DNA from: Flavobacteriales bacterium | GTDB taxonomy: Bacteria; Bacteroidota; Bacteroidia; UBA10329 | Assembly (NCBI GenBank): GCA_020635495.1 | Contig: JACJZQ010000011.1 | Coordinates: forward strand, 1-64,000 | Direction: 5' to 3' | DNA length: 64,000 nucleotides | Shown: one piece after another, positions 58,669 to 64,000 of the stretch | Numbering within the stretch: the stretch's first letter is position 1 | Layout: each line of letters opens with the position of its first letter | The notes under the pieces: model-generated | What the model was told of the DNA's origin: nothing | The model's input: only the letters and a program-made list of their open reading frames with translations | Database searches by the model: none | Position numbers and translations under genes: made by a program

Positions 58669-58801
58669 AAGCCTATTACTTCTTATTGTAACAGTCAATT
58701 GATAGGTTTCGGCTGGTTATACCGATTGAGTTTTGATTTGGTTACCAATTTCACGTAAAAAAATGTCTGAAGGCACTTCTGCGGCATGAAACTGTAAGAA
58801 A

Positions 58802-58830
58802 TTGCCTACTCCTTCAAATGTATATTTTTG
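58802..58830 (+). promoter_or_regulatory. Promoter of the methyltransferase gene
   Basis: TTG (58802-58804), an 18-bp spacer, and TATTTTTG (58823-58830) form a complete Bacteroidota -33/-7 pair. It lies 18 bases before the ATG at 58849, implying a very short leader. Confidence 0.65.
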
Positions 58831-58848
58831 GCCGCCCTACCTCACTGA

Positions 58849-59580
58849 ATGGAAAACTGGTTTGTCCCTTGGTTCAATTCTCCTTACTACCATATTCTGT
58901 ACAAGAATCGGGATTACGCTGAGGCTGCGGCATTCATAGATACATTGACCGACCATCTCAACTTACCTCACGGAGCCAAGGTTTTGGATCTTGCTTGCGG
59001 AAAGGGTAGACACTCCGCGCATTTGAGAAAGAACGGTTTTGAGGTAGTTGGAATTGACCTTTCAGAGGAAAGTATTGCATTGGCGAAAGAAGAATTTGAG
59101 CAGGATGGTCTGGAGTTTTACGAACACGACATGAGGGAACTCTACTGGACGGAATACTTTGACCTAGTGGTCAATCTGTTTACCAGTTTCGGGTATTTTC
59201 ATTCGGAAGCAGATGACCAGAAGACCATCTCATCAATTGCAGACGCATTAAAACCTGACGGCTTATTGGTTATTGACTTTTTGAATGCTGTGAAAGTGAA
59301 GAATAAGTTGGTAGAGGAAGAAGAAAAGGTGATTGATGACGTGCGGTTCGCGATTGAGAGAAGCGTGGAATCTGGCATCATCAAAAAGAAGATACGGGTG
59401 TTTGACGGTCAGGTTGAACTGGAGTTTGAAGAAAAAGTTGATGCCTTGGAATTAGACAATTTCAAAGCATATTTCGATGGAGCAGAATTGGAATTGATTG
59501 AGACCTTTGGCGATTATAAACTCAATCCGTTTTCTGAAGAAGAATCCGATCGATTGATAACGGTGTGTAGAAAAGCCTGA
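58849..59580 (+). CDS. SAM-dependent methyltransferase (class I)
   Basis: 243 residues. SAM-binding motif I is KVLDLACGKGRHSAHLRKNG, with acidic motif II VVGIDLSEES. Post-motif regions are EHDMRELYWTEYFDLVVNLFTSFGYF and ALKPDGLLVIDFLNA. The N-terminus (WFVPWFNSPYYHILYKNRD) matches a Bacteroidota family of small-molecule or unknown-substrate methyltransferases. The substrate cannot be told from sequence. A well-formed promoter precedes it, and the ZIP transporter gene starts two bases after its stop, so the two are co-transcribed. Confidence 0.9.
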   Translation: MENWFVPWFNSPYYHILYKNRDYAEAAAFIDTLTDHLNLPHGAKVLDLACGKGRHSAHLRKNGFEVVGIDLSEESIALAKEEFEQDGLEFYEHDMRELYWTEYFDLVVNLFTSFGYFHSEADDQKTISSIADALKPDGLLVIDFLNAVKVKNKLVEEEEKVIDDVRFAIERSVESGIIKKKIRVFDGQVELEFEEKVDALELDNFKAYFDGAELELIETFGDYKLNPFSEEESDRLITVCRKA

Positions 59581-59582
59581 TA

Positions 59583-60275
59583 ATGGAACTGGTTATTCTT
59601 TTTGTGTGTGCATTTGTTGGTGGCCTTTTGGCTTGGGCATTCAAAGTGAGTAAGGAGAACATGAAGATCGTTCTGGCCTTTAGCGGAGCGTTCATGCTTG
59701 GATTGAGCTTTTTCCATGTGCTGCCAGAGTCTTACGAACTGTTGGGTGCGAATGCCGGTATTTGGGTGCTGGCAGGTTTCATGGCGCAGATAGTGCTCGA
59801 AGTGCTTTCAAAAGGAATGGAACACGGACATGCCCATGCATTGCACGGCAAGAGCATTCCGGTTGCATTGTTCTTCGGACTGGGCATTCACGCGTTGCTT
59901 GAAGGGCTTCCTTTTGGAGGAGAACATGCTCACCAGCATCATTCTTTGCTAGCAGGTGTTCTTATACACAAAGTTCCCGTGGCGTTCATTCTCGGAACGG
60001 TTCTTAGAGGAGCAGATTTCAGCATTGCAAAAGGAGCGTTGGCCTTGTTCGGATTTGCTGCCATGGCTCCATTGGGCGGACTCATTACTCATTTTATGGA
60101 AGGCCAGGTAATTTCAGTCGGAGATTTTCAAGGAGTCATTCTGGCCGTGTTGGTCGGAATTTTCCTTCATATCGCAACCACTATCATATTTGAATCGGAC
60201 AAGGGGCATGCCTTCAATCTCACCAAATTGGTAGCCATACTGCTAGGCTTTGTTTTGGCTTTTGTAGCGGTCTGA
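59583..60275 (+). CDS. ZIP-family metal transporter
   Basis: 230 residues with about seven to eight membrane helices. The conserved ZIP helices IV and V are FFGLGIHALLEGLPFG (H and E of the metal site) and LIHKVPVAFILGTVL (H-K-x-P). A histidine-rich loop (EHGHAHALHG) and another (GGEHAHQHHS) are typical metal-loading segments. It would carry Zn2+ or Fe2+ into the cytoplasm. It follows the methyltransferase by two bases; a link between them is not evident. Confidence 0.93.
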   Translation: MELVILFVCAFVGGLLAWAFKVSKENMKIVLAFSGAFMLGLSFFHVLPESYELLGANAGIWVLAGFMAQIVLEVLSKGMEHGHAHALHGKSIPVALFFGLGIHALLEGLPFGGEHAHQHHSLLAGVLIHKVPVAFILGTVLRGADFSIAKGALALFGFAAMAPLGGLITHFMEGQVISVGDFQGVILAVLVGIFLHIATTIIFESDKGHAFNLTKLVAILLGFVLAFVAV

Positions 60276-60310
60276 TAAGTATCAGAGAACAATGCTGCAA
60301 GCTATCTGTT

Positions 60311-60318
60311 ATCTTTGC
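60311..60318 (+). promoter_or_regulatory. -7 promoter element of the peroxiredoxin gene
   Basis: TATCTTTG is an exact TAnnTTTG match 37 bases before the ATG; the leader is A-rich, as is usual in this phylum. No clear -33 box was seen. Confidence 0.6.
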
Positions 60319-60355
60319 GGCTCAAATCAAATTTTAACCAAAATCATTATAGAGA

Positions 60356-60988
60356 ATGTCAACATTAGTAGGACAACAAGCACCTTCATTTAAAGCTGCT
60401 GCAGTAGTAAACGGAGGAGTTGTAGAAGAGAATTTTTCATTGGATCAGTACGTTGGGAAGAAGAACGTGGTTTTCTTCTTCTATCCAAAGGATTTCACCT
60501 TCGTTTGCCCATCAGAATTGCACGCGTTTCAGGAAAAACTAGCAGAGTTTGAAGCCAGAAACACGGCCGTTGTAGCTTGCTCTACAGACACGGAAGAGAC
60601 CCACTGGGGATGGTTGCAAATGGACAAGGCTGCTGGCGGTATCAAAGGAGTTACTTATCCGATCGTAGCAGATACATCAAAATGCATTTCTGCCAATTAC
60701 GGAGTTCTTTTCGGAGATTACGACATGGATGAAGAAGGAAACCTGATGGCTACCGGACCAATGATCGCGTACCGTGGTCTTTTCCTAATTGACAAGGAAG
60801 GAACTGTGAGACATGCGTTGGTGAACGACCTTCCGTTGGGAAGAAACGTAGATGAGGCATTGAGAATGGTTGATGCACTCACTTTCTTTGAAGAGAACGG
60901 TGAGGTTTGCCCAGCAAACTGGACCAAAGGTTCTGCTGGTATGACAGCGTCTCACGAAGGTGTTGCCAGTTACTTGGCTTCGCACTAA
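60356..60988 (+). CDS. 2-Cys peroxiredoxin (AhpC/TSA, Prx1-type)
   Basis: 210 residues. The peroxidatic cysteine is C51 in DFTFVCPSELHAF, with the catalytic Thr/Pro context FFYPKDFTFVCP. The resolving cysteine is C185 in GEVCPANW. It reduces hydrogen peroxide and organic peroxides in the cytoplasm with a thioredoxin-type partner. GLFLIDKEGTVRH and LPLGRNVDEALR are standard. The longer C-terminal tail (ASHEGVASYLASH) places it near the eukaryote-like Prx1 group. Monocistronic, with its own promoter and terminator. Confidence 0.96.
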   Translation: MSTLVGQQAPSFKAAAVVNGGVVEENFSLDQYVGKKNVVFFFYPKDFTFVCPSELHAFQEKLAEFEARNTAVVACSTDTEETHWGWLQMDKAAGGIKGVTYPIVADTSKCISANYGVLFGDYDMDEEGNLMATGPMIAYRGLFLIDKEGTVRHALVNDLPLGRNVDEALRMVDALTFFEENGEVCPANWTKGSAGMTASHEGVASYLASH

Positions 60989-61005
60989 TTGCGATTTACG
61001 ATTGA

Positions 61006-61041
61006 TAAAAACCCCGTTCAGAACTCTGAGCGGGGTTTTTT
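61006..61041 (+). terminator. Rho-independent terminator of the peroxiredoxin gene
   Basis: CCCCG and CGGGG (with inner TCAGA/TCTGA pairing) form a long GC-rich stem flanked by A and T tracts, ending in TTTTTT. Confidence 0.9.
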
Positions 61042-61073
61042 GTTTCCAGAACATTGATTCAGACATTTGAAAC

Positions 61074-62714
61074 ATGAGATTCATAACCACACTTCTTGCT
61101 ACCATATTTCTCACTTCCGCAAATGCGCAGACAATAGGGCTTCAACACTATGATCCAGAGTTGAGCTATGAGGGAATGACTTTGATAGACCCGATATCGA
61201 CCGAAAACATTTATCTGATCGATAATTGTGGAAAGTTGGTACATACTTGGACCTCTGATTACAATCCGAGATTGACATCTTATCTGTTGGAAGATGGAAC
61301 ACTACTAAGAGCAACACGTGGTGGTGAAGGGAATATCGCTTTCAATCTGCCCAATGGCGGAGGTCTGGTTGAAAAATTGGACTGGAACAGTAATGTGCTG
61401 TGGTCATATACCTTCTCCAATGATTCTCTTTTGCAGCATCATGATATTGAACCCATGCCAAATGGAAATATTCTGGTACTTGTTTGGGATAGGATGACCA
61501 ATGAAGAAGCAATTCAAGCCGGTAGAAACCCAAGCCTTTTGCCTGATGGCGAATTATGGCCAGATGCCATTCTTGAGGTGGAACCTGTCGGGTCGGATAC
61601 GATCAATATTGTATGGTTCTGGCGATTTAAAGACCACTTGATACAGGATTTTGACGCATCAAAAGACAATTACGGTGTTGTTGCAGACCATCCGGAATTG
61701 TTGGATATCAACTACGTGAACAACAATGGTGCGAATGATTGGATTCATGGAAATTCCATTGCCTACAATGAGACGCGTGATGAAATTGTGATCAGCTCAA
61801 GAAAAATGAGTGAGATATACATCATTGATCATTCAACAACAATGGCTGAAGCCGCTGGTCATTCAGGCGGGAATAGGGGCAAAGGAGGAGATTTCCTGTA
61901 CCGTTGGGGCAATCCTCAGGTGTATGACAAAGGAACCGAACAAGACCGAGCGCTATTCGGGCAGCACGATGCGCATTGGATTCCTGAAGGATATCCGGAT
62001 GAGAACAAGATAATTCTGTTCAATAATGGTAGAAACCGAACTCCGATAGAATACACTACAATTGATATTATCGAACCGCCTCTGGCTCTTGATGATTCCT
62101 ATACATATCTCGGTGCTGCCTATGGTCCAGTAGCAGCCAGTTGGTCGTACGAAGAGTTGGGCGAAGACACGCTATACGGTTCGTTTATTTCTGGTGCGCA
62201 TCAACTTCCTAACGGAAATGTGCTGATTGCAGATGGTCCTAGCGGAGTGATTCAAGAAGTAACGGCAAACGGAGAGTTGGCTTGGGAGTATGTGGTTCCA
62301 GTAGATTCTGACGGCCCGATATCTCAGGGTGAGACAACCGTAGAGAACACCATTTTCAGAACGCGCAGATACGCGATGGATTATCCGGGTCTTCCAAATG
62401 ATCTGATAGCAGGTGAGCCCATTGAGCTGAATCCGACTCCATCCAATTGCGAAGTGGTTTATTTGAGTATTCAGAATTCTGAACAACCAGAATTCAGTAT
62501 TTACCCAAATCCTGCAACGCAATCCATCGCCTTTAACGGAGCAAGCGGAATTGAAACAGTAAGGTTTTTCGATGCAAAAGGCGTGTTGGTACAAGAACAA
62601 ATAGTTGATCTGAACGAGACTCTGGATATTTCTTCGCTGAGTTCAGGGATTTACTTCGTGAACATAGAATTGACCGATGCGAACTTTTGGTCAAAACTCG
62701 TTGTTACGAATTAA
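61074..62714 (+). CDS. Arylsulfotransferase (ASST)-like secreted protein with T9SS sorting domain
   Basis: 546 residues. The signal peptide ends LTSANAQ. Residues ~25-440 form a beta-propeller-like ASST fold (NIYLIDNCGKLVHTW, LLQHHDIEPMPNGNILVL, WIHGNSIAYNETRDEIVISSR, FGQHDAHWIPEGYPDENKI, ISGAHQLPNGNVLIADGPSG). The conserved His-containing loops match the aryl-sulfate sulfotransferase family, in which a His carries the sulfate, but I cannot be sure which His is equivalent. Residues ~465-546 (FSIYPNPATQSIAFNG to WSKLVVTN) form a type A T9SS domain. Sulfotransferase activity is thus uncertain. It stands alone between terminators. Confidence 0.82.
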   Translation: MRFITTLLATIFLTSANAQTIGLQHYDPELSYEGMTLIDPISTENIYLIDNCGKLVHTWTSDYNPRLTSYLLEDGTLLRATRGGEGNIAFNLPNGGGLVEKLDWNSNVLWSYTFSNDSLLQHHDIEPMPNGNILVLVWDRMTNEEAIQAGRNPSLLPDGELWPDAILEVEPVGSDTINIVWFWRFKDHLIQDFDASKDNYGVVADHPELLDINYVNNNGANDWIHGNSIAYNETRDEIVISSRKMSEIYIIDHSTTMAEAAGHSGGNRGKGGDFLYRWGNPQVYDKGTEQDRALFGQHDAHWIPEGYPDENKIILFNNGRNRTPIEYTTIDIIEPPLALDDSYTYLGAAYGPVAASWSYEELGEDTLYGSFISGAHQLPNGNVLIADGPSGVIQEVTANGELAWEYVVPVDSDGPISQGETTVENTIFRTRRYAMDYPGLPNDLIAGEPIELNPTPSNCEVVYLSIQNSEQPEFSIYPNPATQSIAFNGASGIETVRFFDAKGVLVQEQIVDLNETLDISSLSSGIYFVNIELTDANFWSKLVVTN

Positions 62715-62795
62715 TAGGTGCTGTAAGCCGTTGCAGATCAAGACGGGTTGGTCTGCGAAATCGTAACTTCCATCAAACTGAACCGTCTACTGTAT

Positions 62796-64000
62796 ATGAA
62801 CATATCTACTTTTCTTACCTCTTGCGCCATCACCTTGGCACTTTTTTCCTCATCGTTTGCACAGACGGTCGACCCCAATGCAGTTGATGGGCAATTGCAC
62901 TTCAAAGTATCCGACAATCCAGGGTTGAATCTTGACGGATACACAGGTGGCAATTTGGCACTGGACGCTCTTTTTGCAGCTTCAGGACTTGACAGCATTT
63001 TCAAGCCTTTTCCATTGCCGGGAACTGAGTTGGATAGCATCTACAGAATTGTGTTTCCCAACATTGCCCAAGTAAGTCTTTTGCAAACGGCCATTGAGGC
63101 GTTGCCCTATGTTGAATATGCTGAAAAGAATCCTTTGGTTTTTGAATTTGAAACCCCGAACGACCTGCAGACCAATCAGTGGGCATTGGATAAAATTCAG
63201 GCAGAATTAGGCTGGAATTATTCCACAGGAAATGGAGATGTATTGGTTGCAGTTTTAGATGATGCCATTGCCATAGATCATGAGGATCTGGCAGCTAACA
63301 TTTATGTGAATACGGCTGAACAGAATGGCTTTCCATTGTTGGATGATGACCTCAACGGAAAGGCAGATGACATCAACGGTTTTGATGTCGCTGATGGGGA
63401 TGCCAATCCAAGACCACCTGCCAACGCCTCTGGAAATGGAGATGGTTTTGCGCATGGAACACATGTTACCGGAATTATCAGCGCAGCTACCAATAATGCA
63501 ACAGGCATTGCCTCAATCGGCTATAACACCAAAATACTTCCTGTTAAGATAGGTAGAGACTCTGATGCAGCGCTGAGCGGTGCTACGGATGGAATTTACT
63601 ATGCCATGCGCTCTGGCGCAGATATCATGAACCTATCATGGGGTACAACAACCGATGCAGCTACGCTTAAGTCGCTCATTTTGCAGGCTTCAGCAGCAGG
63701 TATGGTCATAGTTGCCGCAGCAGGAAACGAAGGAGATCAAACGGTGCATTATCCGGCAGCTTATCCGCAAGTGATCAGCGTTGGAGCTACGGATCAGAAC
63801 GATGCGCGGGCTTCATTCTCCAACTACGGAAGTACGGTTACGCTTATGGCGCCCGGTGTAGATATCTACAGCACGCTGCCAGAAGGAAACAACACTTACG
63901 GCAACCAGAATGGCACCTCCATGGCAACACCGTTGGTATCTGGGCTAGCCGCTCTCGTAAAAGACCACTTTCCATCGTTCAGCGCAGCTCAAATTCAGCA
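62796..64000 (+). CDS. Subtilisin-like serine protease (S8), 5' part (partial)
   Basis: The frame is open from the ATG at 62796 to the window end (401 complete codons, no stop). The signal peptide is MNISTFLTSCAITLALFSSS with cleavage near FAQ (residue ~23). A propeptide-like region extends to ~140. The catalytic triad is D155 in VAVLDDAIA, H220 in HGTHVTGI and S375 in NGTSMATP; the oxyanion segment VAAAGNEGD is also present. Secretion is clear. A T9SS C-terminal domain would be expected beyond the window but cannot be seen. Confidence 0.93.
   Translation, partial: MNISTFLTSCAITLALFSSSFAQTVDPNAVDGQLHFKVSDNPGLNLDGYTGGNLALDALFAASGLDSIFKPFPLPGTELDSIYRIVFPNIAQVSLLQTAIEALPYVEYAEKNPLVFEFETPNDLQTNQWALDKIQAELGWNYSTGNGDVLVAVLDDAIAIDHEDLAANIYVNTAEQNGFPLLDDDLNGKADDINGFDVADGDANPRPPANASGNGDGFAHGTHVTGIISAATNNATGIASIGYNTKILPVKIGRDSDAALSGATDGIYYAMRSGADIMNLSWGTTTDAATLKSLILQASAAGMVIVAAAGNEGDQTVHYPAAYPQVISVGATDQNDARASFSNYGSTVTLMAPGVDIYSTLPEGNNTYGNQNGTSMATPLVSGLAALVKDHFPSFSAAQIQ

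Overview
The window reads as chromosomal DNA of a marine or freshwater member of the Bacteroidota, most likely Flavobacteriales. The grounds are SusC/SusD proteins, several proteins with type IX secretion (T9SS) C-terminal sorting domains, a giant SprB-like adhesin with the gliding-motility-associated (type B) C-terminus, a SiaB/SiaC pair, Bacteroidota-type promoters of the form TAnnTTTG, and almost no Shine-Dalgarno dependence. Many genes overlap as TGATG, TAATG or ATGA. No rRNA, integrase, insertion sequence or CRISPR array was seen, and both ends of the window cut through genes.

Layout. 1-2.3 kb (minus): radC, wecB and the start of a polysaccharide deacetylase-like gene, joined by one-base stop/start overlaps. 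2.3-4.9 kb (minus): rpsT, icd and a Nudix-fold transcriptional regulator whose catalytic box is degenerate. 5.0-19.7 kb (plus): a starch/maltodextrin utilisation locus made of a BadF/NagK-type sugar kinase, a GH31 alpha-glucosidase, two GH13 lipoproteins, susC, susD, a T9SS-sorted protein in the SusE/F position, and a periplasmic SusA-like GH13. The same 17-bp inverted repeat (AGTGTCA-3-TRACACT) lies between the regulator and the kinase and again in front of susC, so the regulator probably controls the whole locus. 19.8-21.6 kb: a T9SS-sorted protein and a TPR protein.

21.7-36.6 kb: a ~3300-residue modular adhesin (minus). Divergent to it are two tandem paralogous outer-membrane proteins (plus) with a barrel, TSP3 calcium-binding repeats, a SPOR-like segment and EF-hands. 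36.6-39.3 kb (minus): a TPR-LRR-CutA-like cluster. 39.5-44.6 kb (minus): tetR-abc-hlyD-tolC, an export system whose ABC protein has a non-canonical nucleotide-binding domain. An identical 13-bp palindrome abuts the promoter -7 element of both tetR and the TPR-LRR-cutA cluster, so the two units look co-regulated.

44.7-64 kb is mixed housekeeping and surface functions: a YdcF-like protein, tRNA-Glu, proS with a coupled hypothetical gene, a Trp/Asn-rich secreted protein with a FadL/OmpP1-family porin, a TPR protein, a C4 zinc-ribbon coiled-coil protein, a Nif3-family protein, lpxK, a purine nucleoside phosphorylase, a secreted M43 metalloprotease, siaB-siaC, a methyltransferase, a ZIP transporter, a 2-Cys peroxiredoxin, an arylsulfotransferase-like T9SS protein and a truncated subtilisin.

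The points most worth a second look are the two shared-operator circuits, the degenerate ABC ATPase, the GH13 lipoprotein whose signal peptide is built from a dispersed intergenic repeat plus an 8-bp tandem repeat, two candidate structured elements (34006-34034 and 39403-39455), and the supra-modular duplication inside the adhesin.
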